DNA of 64,000 nt from SM23-62 sp964575235 (lineage in GTDB: Bacteria; Bacteroidota; Bacteroidia; Bacteroidales; SM23-62). Below, in pieces: positions 44,741 to 52,879 of this stretch (position 1 is the first letter of the stretch; each line of letters starts with the position of its first letter). The stretch covers positions 14,420 to 78,419 of the forward strand of contig CAZNQG010000001.1 of assembly GCA_964575235.1 (NCBI GenBank), read 5' to 3'. A program made the position numbers and the translations under genes. Below the pieces are notes generated by a model, which saw nothing but the letters and a program-made list of their open reading frames with translations, was not told the origin of the DNA and ran no database searches.

Positions 44741-45252
44741 TGGCTCAGTTTATCCGAAATTTCCACCTGGCAGCATGCCGATTTATCCCGGAAAAACAAA
44801 ATGTCGTCTTTATGGGCAAGCCCGGTGTGGGCAAAACACACCTCGCGAATGCTTTGGGCTTGGAAGCAATCAAGAAAGGGTACAAAGTAATATTTACTCA
44901 TGCCAATAGCCTGATCGATCAGCTTCACAGATCTAAAGCAGATGGAAAATACCAGAACGTTCTATCAAAGATTAGCCGAATCGATCTGTTGATCATCGAT
45001 GAGCTGGGCTTCCGTAAAATCCCACAGAATGGAATGGATGACTTTTTTGAAATCATCCGCAGTAGATACGAAACCGGATCCATCATAATTACGACTAACC
45101 GAAACTTTGAAGACTGGGGATCATTGCTGGGTGATATGGTAATGGCATCTGCAATTATCGATCGGATAGTTCATCATGCAGAAATCATTAAAATCATTGG
45201 AAATAGCTATAGAATAAGGAATTACGAGGAAAGATTAACTGATAACAATTAA
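44740..45252 (+). pseudogene. IstB fragment of a third IS21 (N-terminus missing)
   Basis: 170 codons are open, but the first few come from the IS end next to it. True IstB sequence starts near RFIPEKQNVVFMG and runs through Walker A MGKPGVGKTHLANALG, Walker B LLIIDELGFRKIP and the normal end ASAIIDRIVHHAEIIKI. About 80 N-terminal residues are missing and no istA precedes it. This copy keeps the C-terminal part that the two RIT-flanking istB genes lost, but it belongs to another IS21 subgroup. Confidence 0.8.
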
Positions 45253-45291
45253 ACTAATAGACAGACATAACAGATTTAATTCTATTTTTAA

Positions 45292-45330
45292 AGTGGCTCA
45301 ATTTTATTGAGAAAAACTGGCTCAGAATTA
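45292..45330 (+). repeat. Right-end repeats of the third IS21
   Basis: AAGTGGCTCAATTT and AACTGGCTCAGAATT lie 40 and 60 bases after the istB stop, in the orientation expected for an IS21 right end. Confidence 0.6.
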
Positions 45331-45347
45331 TTGATAGGTAACATAAT

Positions 45348-45494
45348 CGCAGATACCATGAATCACTGAACAATCTTACACCCGCTGATGTCTACTTTGA
45401 TCGGGACAAGGAGATCCTCAAAAAAAGGAAAGCAATTAAACAAAGGACTATGATCCAGAGAAGAATGGATAACGATCTACGAAATGCAATTTGA
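45348..45494 (+). pseudogene. C-terminal fragment of an IS3-type transposase
   Basis: 48 codons open from the IS21 end to a stop at 45494. It reads RRYHESLNNLTPADVYF, then DKEILKKRKAIKQRTMIQRR, the typical end of an IS3/ISAs1-like integrase core (OrfB). The upstream part was cut off by the third IS21, and a DDE-type IS sits just behind its stop. Confidence 0.65.
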
Positions 45495-45501
45495 ATTAAA
45501 A

Positions 45502-47176
45502 AGGGACCTTCGTAAAATAGACTTGATTTCTAAAAATCCGGCTGGGTGATGGTTGAACTGGCCGGATTTTTTAGTTGCAAGCCATCGATTTTACGTTTTC
45601 CTCTTAATATGTGCATGATTTTGAAGTTCTTGTAGACACCTCTTCCATCCAACCATCATTTGATCGGTCATCTTTAGCCCTATGCTGCTAAGTGAGGTAG
45701 TTTTTCTTGTGCCAGACGTTTTGAGATCCTGACAGCATTGGCTGTATGGACGCCAAAGAAAATCCAGAGGATTTCATTCTTCTCGATCCTGGCTTTGATC
45801 TTGTCAAGGCTATAGTGTTGTTTCTCAGTACCAAAACTACCCTCCATGCGAGTAACTCTTTCCTTACGCAACTCAGCTGCCAGGATAAGTCGCTGGTCTT
45901 CATATTTCCCTGCTCGACCTTTGCGTTTGAAGTCGGTAGCAATATCGCGCCCAGTGCACCATTTCCGGTTGGCATTGTTGGCATAGATGTCATCGGCAGC
46001 TATATGCGTAATCTTCCCAAACAAGGACCGGCTGTACCAAATGGAGTCAATCAGCCTGGGGCCTTCGTTGAAGGCATCAAAGCTTAGGTGCTCAATGAAG
46101 TTGATTCCATCCACCTGGATCATATTTACTTTGGCTCCGAACTCTACTTTCTTTACCTCTTTGCCACGGACAATAGGTCGAACATAACTCTTTGCGATAG
46201 AGACGATCCTGTCCGGAATAGAGTGGGAGCCTGTGGTGAACATCTCCTTCTGTTGCCTGAGTACCTTGAGGATCACCCTGCGTCGCTGATAATACTTTTC
46301 AGGGAACTGAAGGTAGGCGCGGTGTCTGTCTTCGATCTTCTTCTGTTCATCGATCAGTTTCTCCAGGAGGTAAAGTAAACTTCGGGTCCGTTTGGTAGTC
46401 TGCTTCCAGGGCTTCTTACGCATACGCATATAGGAAAAATACTTGTCTTTCTGATCCAGGTACTTGGTCCTGGGTGTGGGGATCTTCAGATACTTGCAGG
46501 TTCGCTTCATTTGCCCATGCATCCAGTCAACACACTCCCACAGAAGCTTAACGTTGGTCGGGAAGCGGATGTAACTCTCGTAGCAGGTGGCGTCCTCCAA
46601 TATAATGTTTGTTTGCTCCAGGTATGGCTTCCAGGATTTGGCCAATACAGACTGGACTTCCCGGATATTCAACTTCCTGGCAAGCTCTGTCCGGATCCGG
46701 CTGATCACCTTAAAATCTATCAGTTTATCCGTGCCCAGGAAGATTCCGCAGAATATCTGCCACTGGATGTTCCCGTTGAGTTGTTCATAAAGCAGTCGAT
46801 CCGACATGCCACTATAGGACTTCAGGAACATCAAGGCCAATTTACCCCGAGGACTGAACAATGACTTGCGACCTGAACGGTTCTCCTTTAATTTCAAGGA
46901 TTTGATCAGTTGATCCCAGGGGATGGACTGATAGACTTTGCCAAGTTCTGATTCCAGAAAGCGGTTCCAGTATAGTGAAAATTCCTGCTGTGGGGAAATA
47001 AATGAAATCTCTTGGGTAGATTCGAAAATTCGGTGTAAATTGTTCATGTAATTTGAAGATTTACCCCGATTTCTTGCCTGCAGAGCTGATTTCGGGGTTT
47101 TTCTTTAAATTACAAAAAATATAACTCTTTAACAATCAAAGTTTTAAACAGGTTTTCGACATTCGCGAAGGTCCCT
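45502..47176 (-). mobile_element. Complete IS5/IS1182-like insertion sequence
   Basis: About 1.68 kb with 11-base inverted repeats AGGGACCTTCG (45502-45512) and CGAAGGTCCCT (47166-47176), around one transposase gene on the minus strand. Both flanks are A-rich (TTAAAA left, AAAAAAA right), so a short AT target duplication is possible but cannot be proven. A hairpin AAATCCGGC/GCCGGATTT at 45534-45569 behind the gene may block transcription. Confidence 0.8.
45680..47047 (-). CDS. DDE transposase (DUF772 plus DDE_Tnp_1 type)
   Basis: 455 residues, complete. The N-terminal DUF772 domain (about 55-125) reads KLALMFLKSYSGMSDRLLYEQL then WQIFCGIFLG, and the DDE fold is spread over the rest: ILEDATCYESYIRFPT near 150 (first Asp), KVNMIQVDGINFIEHLSFDAFNEG near 310 and the C-terminal Glu region RMEGSFGTEKQHYSLDKIKAR near 415. 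The arrangement fits the IS1182/IS5 superfamily; the exact group is not certain. It lies within well-matched inverted repeats and is probably functional. Confidence 0.82.
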   Translation of the reverse strand: MNNLHRIFESTQEISFISPQQEFSLYWNRFLESELGKVYQSIPWDQLIKSLKLKENRSGRKSLFSPRGKLALMFLKSYSGMSDRLLYEQLNGNIQWQIFCGIFLGTDKLIDFKVISRIRTELARKLNIREVQSVLAKSWKPYLEQTNIILEDATCYESYIRFPTNVKLLWECVDWMHGQMKRTCKYLKIPTPRTKYLDQKDKYFSYMRMRKKPWKQTTKRTRSLLYLLEKLIDEQKKIEDRHRAYLQFPEKYYQRRRVILKVLRQQKEMFTTGSHSIPDRIVSIAKSYVRPIVRGKEVKKVEFGAKVNMIQVDGINFIEHLSFDAFNEGPRLIDSIWYSRSLFGKITHIAADDIYANNANRKWCTGRDIATDFKRKGRAGKYEDQRLILAAELRKERVTRMEGSFGTEKQHYSLDKIKARIEKNEILWIFFGVHTANAVRISKRLAQEKLPHLAA

Positions 47177-47262
47177 AAAAAAACTGTCTCTTAACTTTAT
47201 GTTCCCTGATGTCCGAGTTTTGATGAAGTCAAACAAATGTGCTTGGCTGTGCGGGCTGATAT

Positions 47263-48735
47263 TTATTCATATTTATAAATTCTTTCGACTACAAGTTTTG
47301 AACTAATCACTGCCATTGGCAAACCTGCTCCCGGTATTGTTGAAGCCCCAACATAAAAAGTATTTGAAAATTTTTCGTCATAATTCTTAGGTCTGAATGC
47401 TCCAATTTGCATCATACTATGAGACAATCCGAGACCTGCACCTTTATATAAGTTAAACTGATTTTGCCAGTCTTCAGGTGTATATTCCATTTGAAATACA
47501 ATATCTTTTGAAATATCCTGATGGATTCTTATAGAAAAATCATCGATTATACTTTTAATAATCTCTTGTTTATCTGACCAATCAATTTTGAATAGCAGAT
47601 TTGGAACAGGGCATACAAAAAACAAGGCTTCGCAACCTTCCGGCGCACAATCGGGATTGTGTTTCGATACTACATTTACATAATAATAAGGTTTTTCAAG
47701 AGTCCCTGGATTTTTCATCACATCTTTGGCATATTCTTCATAATTGTTGCCCAAAAAGTAGTTGTGGTGTTCTATTTGATTGAGTTTCTTATTTATGCCT
47801 ACATAAAATGTCAAATAGCCCATTGTCCAACTCATTTTCGCAAGTTTCTTTGGAGCATATTTTCTTCGTTTAAAAACAATACCTCTAAAAAATGCGGCAT
47901 CGGCATTTATTACAAAAATATCAGCTTTCCATGTTTTGCCAGTTTGGTCTGTCAGGAAATCTAATTTTCCGTTGCTACTTTTGTAATCTTTAATTTCAGT
48001 TTCGTAATTAAAAGTAGCCCCGAGTTTAAGTAATTCATTTACAAGGCTAGTAACAATAGTATACATGCCACCTTTTACATTGTAATATCCTGTATGCTTA
48101 AACTCAATATGTGAAAGTAAAGTGTAAACAGCATTGGTGTCAAAAGGAGTCCTGCCCAAGAAGAAAGCTATTAAAGAAACAATTTGCTTTACTTCTTTCG
48201 ATTCAAAATAAAAATTTACCTGTTTCCAGAAGCTTTTTAATAATACAGGAAGGTGAATAGGGTTTACCTGCATTAAAGCTATCAGATAAGCAGGAATGCT
48301 GTTAAAATTTTGTTTTATTGCTATATCAACCGTGTCATTGTATAACTGCTCACACTTTTTTAGATATGCTGTAATTTTTTTTTTAAAATCAGGCTCAATC
48401 CCATCAAACTGTTCGCTCAATTTGACAATATCTTTGTAAAGCGAAAATTTCTTATCACTACCCCTGAAATTTACCGCGTATAAAGGGTCAAGTTCAACAA
48501 ATTCAAAAGGCATATCAATTCCACAATCTTTTAACAGTTCCTCAAACTCATAAGGCATGCTAAAAAAACTTGGGCCAACATCAAAAGTAAAGCCTTCTTT
48601 TTTCAGTTGGTTTAGCCTGCCTCCTGCCTGTTTGTTTTTCTCAACAAAAGTAACTTTATAACCACGTGAAGCTAACCTTAATCCAGTTGAGAGTCCTCCT
48701 AGCCCTGTTCCTACTATCAATACAGTTTTATTCAT
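47263..48735 (-). CDS. crtI: Phytoene desaturase (CrtI family)
   Basis: 490 residues. FAD-binding Rossmann motif at the start (VLIVGTGLGGLSTGLRLASRG, residues 5-25) and the carotenoid-oxidoreductase end NTFYVGASTIPGAGLPMAVISS. CrtI desaturates phytoene stepwise to lycopene or neurosporene using FAD. Some relatives are ketolases or saturases, which reading alone cannot exclude, but this is the only CrtI-type gene in the cluster, so the desaturase role is likely. Start overlaps the TPR gene by eight bases. Last gene of the operon, 84 bases from the IS end. Base composition very AT-rich. Confidence 0.88.
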   Translation of the reverse strand: MNKTVLIVGTGLGGLSTGLRLASRGYKVTFVEKNKQAGGRLNQLKKEGFTFDVGPSFFSMPYEFEELLKDCGIDMPFEFVELDPLYAVNFRGSDKKFSLYKDIVKLSEQFDGIEPDFKKKITAYLKKCEQLYNDTVDIAIKQNFNSIPAYLIALMQVNPIHLPVLLKSFWKQVNFYFESKEVKQIVSLIAFFLGRTPFDTNAVYTLLSHIEFKHTGYYNVKGGMYTIVTSLVNELLKLGATFNYETEIKDYKSSNGKLDFLTDQTGKTWKADIFVINADAAFFRGIVFKRRKYAPKKLAKMSWTMGYLTFYVGINKKLNQIEHHNYFLGNNYEEYAKDVMKNPGTLEKPYYYVNVVSKHNPDCAPEGCEALFFVCPVPNLLFKIDWSDKQEIIKSIIDDFSIRIHQDISKDIVFQMEYTPEDWQNQFNLYKGAGLGLSHSMMQIGAFRPKNYDEKFSNTFYVGASTIPGAGLPMAVISSKLVVERIYKYE

Positions 48736-49456
48736 CGTTCAGTTGTTTTTGTATTTTCGGATAAAGCTTATTCTTTACCCAATCAAATTCGGGTTCAATG
48801 GCTAATGTTTTTATACAATACTTTTCAGCCAATTCAAACTTCCCTATTTCATAATAGGCATTTATTATGGTAGCTAATAAGTTTAAATAGTTCCAGTTGC
48901 CCTTTAACGAAGCAAGATTTTTTTCCATGAGTTCAAGGGCTTTTAAATAATATTGCATGGCATCTGTTTTTGAACCGCCAAACATTGCAGGTGTATAAAA
49001 TGCTATGTTTCCTAACTGAACATATCCAAAATAATTTGTACCGTCTAAGGATACTGATTTTTTTGCATAAGCTAAACTTTCCTGTCCAAGAAAAGGTGCT
49101 TTATATGGCGATAAACCAATTTTGAAACCAACAAATGCCGATTTATATGCATTTATCATCGACATACCATATTGTTGTTTTTCCAGCTCAACAAGAAGAT
49201 TTTCTGCTGCTTGAAGATATTTTTCGGCTTCGTCATCTTTATCCTGGTCAATGCAGTATGCCATATAGCCATATTGACAATTAATTAAATCTAATTTTTG
49301 TGCATTTGTAGATGCTTTATAGGAATCCATGTGCTTTTCCCAATCAGCCATATTCCCACTTACATAAGCCTTGTAAATTATTGTGTTTGTTTGGCCGAAA
49401 ACCGAAACAAGCATTGTAATAAATATAGCTATGAGTATATATTTCTTTCTTTCCAT
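48728..49456 (-). CDS. Exported TPR protein in the carotenoid operon
   Basis: 242 residues: signal peptide (1-22, MERKKYILIAIFITMLVSVFG), then helical repeats such as AEKYLQAAENLLVELEKQQYG, ESLAYAKKSVSLDGTNYFGYVQLGNIAFYTP by its key residues, and FELAEKYCIKTLAIEPEF. No catalytic motif. It overlaps crtI by eight bases and the GT2 gene by 28, so it is firmly part of the operon. Its job is unknown; a scaffold or transport role for the pigment in the periplasm is a guess. Confidence 0.75.
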   Translation of the reverse strand: MERKKYILIAIFITMLVSVFGQTNTIIYKAYVSGNMADWEKHMDSYKASTNAQKLDLINCQYGYMAYCIDQDKDDEAEKYLQAAENLLVELEKQQYGMSMINAYKSAFVGFKIGLSPYKAPFLGQESLAYAKKSVSLDGTNYFGYVQLGNIAFYTPAMFGGSKTDAMQYYLKALELMEKNLASLKGNWNYLNLLATIINAYYEIGKFELAEKYCIKTLAIEPEFDWVKNKLYPKIQKQLNDE

Positions 49457-50520
49457 TCAAGTTTTGTGTGTTTTCTAATTAATAAAGCTTTCCCCATAAT
49501 TGTGATAAAAAAAATTAAATGAAGGGGGAACAAAAGTATATTTAAGAGGATGTTTTGTTTGCTAACAGAAGAATAAAGCGATAGAATAAGAACCAAAGTT
49601 ACAAAGTAAAATACCAGGTATTGAGGCAAGGCAACTAAAACAGGAATAAAACTAAATGCGGAAAAACTCCAAAACAAAAAAGCAAAAACAGGCATGTTCC
49701 CAAAAAACATAAATACGTTTTTAGAAAATCCATTTCCAGCCTCTTTGTAAGTTTTGTACATTCTGCATTGAATTCGTTTTTCACCGGTTAAACAAGCAAC
49801 TCTGATTTTTTCTTTTTTTAATAAACGGGCAATTGCAATATCTTCTATAGCTGAATTTTTAAACAGTTGATGAGGCTGTATTTTTTTATAGGCTTCACCA
49901 TCGAATAGCATGAATTGACCGTTTGCAGCAGCATGCGATTTAAATGGTGAAATCCTGACAAATATTAGTGGTAGAAGTGTTAAAAGAATATAGTTCATTA
50001 AAGGAACAGAAATTTTCTCGCTAAAAGTTTTTTGTAATTGGACTGGAAAAACAGATAATAATTTCAAATTAAACCTTTTTAAATAACCAACTGCATCGGG
50101 TATAAAACCTTCTTCAATTCTTACATCTGCATCAAGAAATAAAAAGTATTTGCCACTTGCTTTTTGTGCCAGTTTAAAACAAGCATGGTTTTTGCCTAAC
50201 CAGCCTTTGGGTAGGCCATCAGATTGTATCAAAACAATTCTTTTATCTTGCTTTGCAAAATCCTGCACCACTTTTGCTGTGCTATCGGTTGACTCATCAT
50301 CAAAAACAATAATTTCAATGTTTTCGTTTCTTGATTTTTGTAAATCGGAAAGTAGAAATGAAATATTCGTTTCTTCATTTCTGGCCGGTATTAATACAGA
50401 AATATGTTCGTTAGTTGGTGCGGAAGAAATTTTGATTTTTTGTTTAAAAACCAGGTTTAAAACAACATTAATTAGTTGTATTCCCAAAAATAAAAACGAT
50501 ATGCAGGCAAGATATAACAT
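49429..50520 (-). CDS. GT2 glycosyltransferase, CruG/CrtQ-like by context
   Basis: 363 residues. An N-terminal membrane helix, then a GT-A domain: ISVLIPARNEETNISFLL, IIVFDDESTDST and FLFLDADVRIEEGF (DXD). The C-terminus (about 265-340) has three or four hydrophobic helices. GT2 enzymes of this shape include CruG, which glycosylates the 2'-hydroxyl of myxol, and CrtQ of staphyloxanthin synthesis. Next to cruF and an acyltransferase the likely acceptor is a hydroxylated carotenoid. The start codon overlaps the acyltransferase stop (TAATG). Confidence 0.82.
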   Translation of the reverse strand: MLYLACISFLFLGIQLINVVLNLVFKQKIKISSAPTNEHISVLIPARNEETNISFLLSDLQKSRNENIEIIVFDDESTDSTAKVVQDFAKQDKRIVLIQSDGLPKGWLGKNHACFKLAQKASGKYFLFLDADVRIEEGFIPDAVGYLKRFNLKLLSVFPVQLQKTFSEKISVPLMNYILLTLLPLIFVRISPFKSHAAANGQFMLFDGEAYKKIQPHQLFKNSAIEDIAIARLLKKEKIRVACLTGEKRIQCRMYKTYKEAGNGFSKNVFMFFGNMPVFAFLFWSFSAFSFIPVLVALPQYLVFYFVTLVLILSLYSSVSKQNILLNILLFPLHLIFFITIMGKALLIRKHTKLEWKERNIYS

Positions 50521-51140
50521 TACGATATTTTTGCTTTTTGTGAGTTAAGAACCTGCCTGAAGAAACCGTTATATTCCGTTTCTAAATCTGACTGTTGGAT
50601 GTCTTTAGCTAAAAATGGTTTGATATAGATATATAGGTTTGGCTTGCTATCGGAAAAGTAATCAACTAGGTTTGCAACAAATATTATTTGAGTCTCTGGC
50701 GAAACATTTTGGATAATTCTTTCGACTCCCTTTTCAAAATGTACAATATCATTATGCATTGAGTGTATTTGTCCCTGCGGAAACATTAAAACCAAATTTT
50801 CAGGCTGTTGTAATAGCTCTATGCTATAATTGAGGCTTTCGATTATGTTTCGTGATTTCTTTTTTATTGAATATCCACCTGAATACTGAAAGTACCAATG
50901 TTTTTCTAGCTGTTCTTCAAGCATCATAAAATGAAATTTACGGTAGATTTTTTCTTTGTTAAGATATTCAACCCAAAAACCATCCCACCAACTAACATGG
51001 TGGGCAATTACCAATACAGGTTTTCCATTGTCGGCAAACTCACCATTGATACATACAGAATTAAAATTTCGATTGATTAAGAAACGGCTTAACCATTGAA
51101 ACATTGGATATATTACCTTATGATGTTTTGCCTTAATCAT
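50520..51140 (-). CDS. PlsC-type acyltransferase, possible carotenoid-glycoside acyltransferase
   Basis: 206 residues from the Met at 51140, two bases after the cruF stop; an upstream ATG at 51185 would overlap cruF. Acyltransferase motifs: H-X4-D in VIAHHVSWWDGFW near residue 46 and LMFPQGQIHS near 120. The family makes phosphatidic acid, but members in pigment clusters (CruD of green sulfur bacteria, CrtO of staphylococci) acylate carotenoid sugars. Operon context favours the latter; sequence alone does not prove it. Confidence 0.75.
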   Translation of the reverse strand: MIKAKHHKVIYPMFQWLSRFLINRNFNSVCINGEFADNGKPVLVIAHHVSWWDGFWVEYLNKEKIYRKFHFMMLEEQLEKHWYFQYSGGYSIKKKSRNIIESLNYSIELLQQPENLVLMFPQGQIHSMHNDIVHFEKGVERIIQNVSPETQIIFVANLVDYFSDSKPNLYIYIKPFLAKDIQQSDLETEYNGFFRQVLNSQKAKIS

Positions 51141-51142
51141 GT

Positions 51143-51790
51143 TTACAGTAATAAAGTTAACAAAGCAAAAAACACAAACTGGCAAATAAAAAGAATAGCA
51201 GACAAAGGGTTCTTGGTCTCTATTTTAAAAATCTTGAAAAGCAATACAAAACAAAAAGCTATTGCATACCAGGCAATATAATTCCTGATAGGAACTTCCG
51301 AATTCTGCCATGTCCACATATTCATTTTTGGCGCTACCTGCTCAAGAACAATATCATATACAAGCATTAATGCAGGAGCAACAAACACGGCAAGCCATTT
51401 ATTTCCTTTTAAAGAATCGGTTATTGCTGTAGCCGTGTATGTTAAAAACAACCAGTTAATACCAATCATTAAAGGTGTTTCAAACATTTTTAACCCTAAG
51501 GCATTGCCATAAGTATAAATTCCAAAAATCAATCCTGTTTTTACACCAATAACTTCAATTACATATCCTGAAATAAAAATTAATAGAAATATCAGAACAT
51601 CTTTTAAAGCATATTTTTTATGATAAATTGCTAAAAGATAAGAATTAAGCAGCAAGGCAAATGGGGTAATAACAATAAAAAATTCTTTTGAAAAAGGAAT
51701 GATAAATCCTAAAAGCCCAACAAGGTAAAAGATAACAATAAACTTCTTTACATCGGCAATTGGTATTTTGTTTTTAGGATATAATTCCAT
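51143..51790 (-). CDS. cruF: Carotenoid 1,2-hydratase CruF (DUF422)
   Basis: 215 residues with about seven hydrophobic helices. DUF422 signatures are FISGYVIEVIGVKTGLIFGIYTYGNALG near residue 80 by its key residues, PLMIGINWLFLTY, VAPALMLVYDIVLEQVAPKMNMW and VPIRNYIAWY. CruF adds water across the 1,2 bond of a psi end group to give a 1-hydroxy-carotenoid; haloarchaeal relatives act on bisanhydrobacterioruberin. Inner membrane. Immediately downstream of the broken lipocalin. Confidence 0.88.
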   Translation of the reverse strand: MELYPKNKIPIADVKKFIVIFYLVGLLGFIIPFSKEFFIVITPFALLLNSYLLAIYHKKYALKDVLIFLLIFISGYVIEVIGVKTGLIFGIYTYGNALGLKMFETPLMIGINWLFLTYTATAITDSLKGNKWLAVFVAPALMLVYDIVLEQVAPKMNMWTWQNSEVPIRNYIAWYAIAFCFVLLFKIFKIETKNPLSAILFICQFVFFALLTLLL

Positions 51791-51801
51791 TTTTTGAAAG
51801 T

Positions 51802-52336
51802 CTATTTATTATGCTCAATCCACAAGAGGTTTGAGGTATGAAAACCCAATTTTTCAGCTTTTTCCAAATATTCTTATTTGATAGCATCAGGTATGGTCTT
51901 TTCCCTTGATAGTATCCACAAGTAGTCAAAACTCGCTCCACATACCAAAGCGTATTTGTATTCTGTATCAATGGCTATAACATTATAACCTGAATAGAAC
52001 GGGCCAAAAAATGATACTTTTAACATAGCAATTGTATCGACTCCCACGAATTTTGCTTTGCCAATGGCCTCTTTCCATTCTTTTTGTTCATAATCGTAAC
52101 CACGGTTAGTTACTTTTATTTTGCCATCATTGCGTAAGGTGTATTCTGCAGTTGTATTGTTCAATCCTTTTTCGAATTTAAAATCGAAACGGGCAATCTC
52201 ATACCATGTTACCTAAATAGTCTTCCTTCTTAAAAGGCGAAACTGCTGTAATACTTTTTGGTATTGATGAGCAGGAACATAATGAAACAATCATAGCTGC
52301 TGCAATTAAATTGAAAATGTTTTTTGAGAAATTCAT
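51802..52336 (-). pseudogene. blc: Blc-type lipocalin, broken by a frameshift and a stop codon
   Basis: Starting at 52336 a lipoprotein signal (FNLIAAAMIVSLCSCSS) leads into KKEDYLG; the expected WYEIARFDF continues in another frame, so one base is extra near 52206. The body then reads NNTTAEYTLRNDGKIKVTNRG and YALVCGASFDYLWILSREKTIPDAIK, stops at an in-frame TAA (51874-51876) and continues after it with EYLEKAEKLGF to a second stop at 51802. Both halves match outer-membrane lipocalin Blc. Such lipocalins occur in some pigment operons and might bind the product. Confidence 0.8.
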
Positions 52337-52348
52337 ATTTTTTATGGT

Positions 52349-52879
52349 TTACTTAAAGCTAAAATTTTGAACGTCAGATAGAACACGGTCAATGATTTTT
52401 TTAAACCATACCGTGTAATTTTCAGGATTTTTTTGAATTTGTTCTAAAAGTCTGTCACTTTTAACATATTCAAAATCACACACCTCTGTTGGTTCGGGAA
52501 TTGGCAAATCATCAGTAAAGCCAACAAAAACATGGTCAAACTCATATTCTGTTAAGCCGTTTTCAAATTCTTCTTTATAAATAAAGTCAAATAGTTTGGT
52601 GAGTTTTACGTGCTTTATGCCCATTTCTTCATTCAGCCTTCTTACTACTGCGTTTTCATTGCTCTCATTTGGTTTGGGATGCGTGCAGGCAGTATTTGTC
52701 CATAACCCAGGTGAATGATATTTGCTTTCGGCTCTTCTCTGAAGCAGGAGTTTCCCCTGCGAGTTAAAAATAAAAACAGAAACAGCCCTATGCAGTTGTG
52801 CTTTCTGGTGTGCTTCGAGTTTTTCCATTTCTCCAACTACAGTATCATTGCTATCTACAAGTATTACTTTTTCAGTCAT
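52349..52879 (-). CDS. idi: Isopentenyl-diphosphate delta-isomerase, type I
   Basis: 176 residues, normal length. Nudix-like fold with the catalytic Cys in NTACTHPKPNE near residue 65 and the acidic NEEMGIKHVKL helix, metal-binding His residues in AHQKAQLHRAVSVF and the closing WTNTACTHP region. It converts IPP to DMAPP, which feeds the geranylgeranyl diphosphate needed by crtB. Its ATG follows the crtB stop without a gap. Such an isomerase is useful when isoprenoids come from the MEP or mevalonate pathway at a fixed IPP/DMAPP ratio. Confidence 0.92.
   Translation of the reverse strand: MTEKVILVDSNDTVVGEMEKLEAHQKAQLHRAVSVFIFNSQGKLLLQRRAESKYHSPGLWTNTACTHPKPNESNENAVVRRLNEEMGIKHVKLTKLFDFIYKEEFENGLTEYEFDHVFVGFTDDLPIPEPTEVCDFEYVKSDRLLEQIQKNPENYTVWFKKIIDRVLSDVQNFSFK

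Noticed and set aside
44678..44890. 70-codon frame overlapping the third istB fragment
   Set aside because: Out-of-frame reading of istB and IS end repeats.
36474..45340. Composite transposon of two IS21 elements moving the recombinase genes
   Set aside because: The IS21 copies are of different subtypes, both have lost their inner ends, and the inner junctions coincide with RIT repeats, so the RIT insertion explains the layout better.
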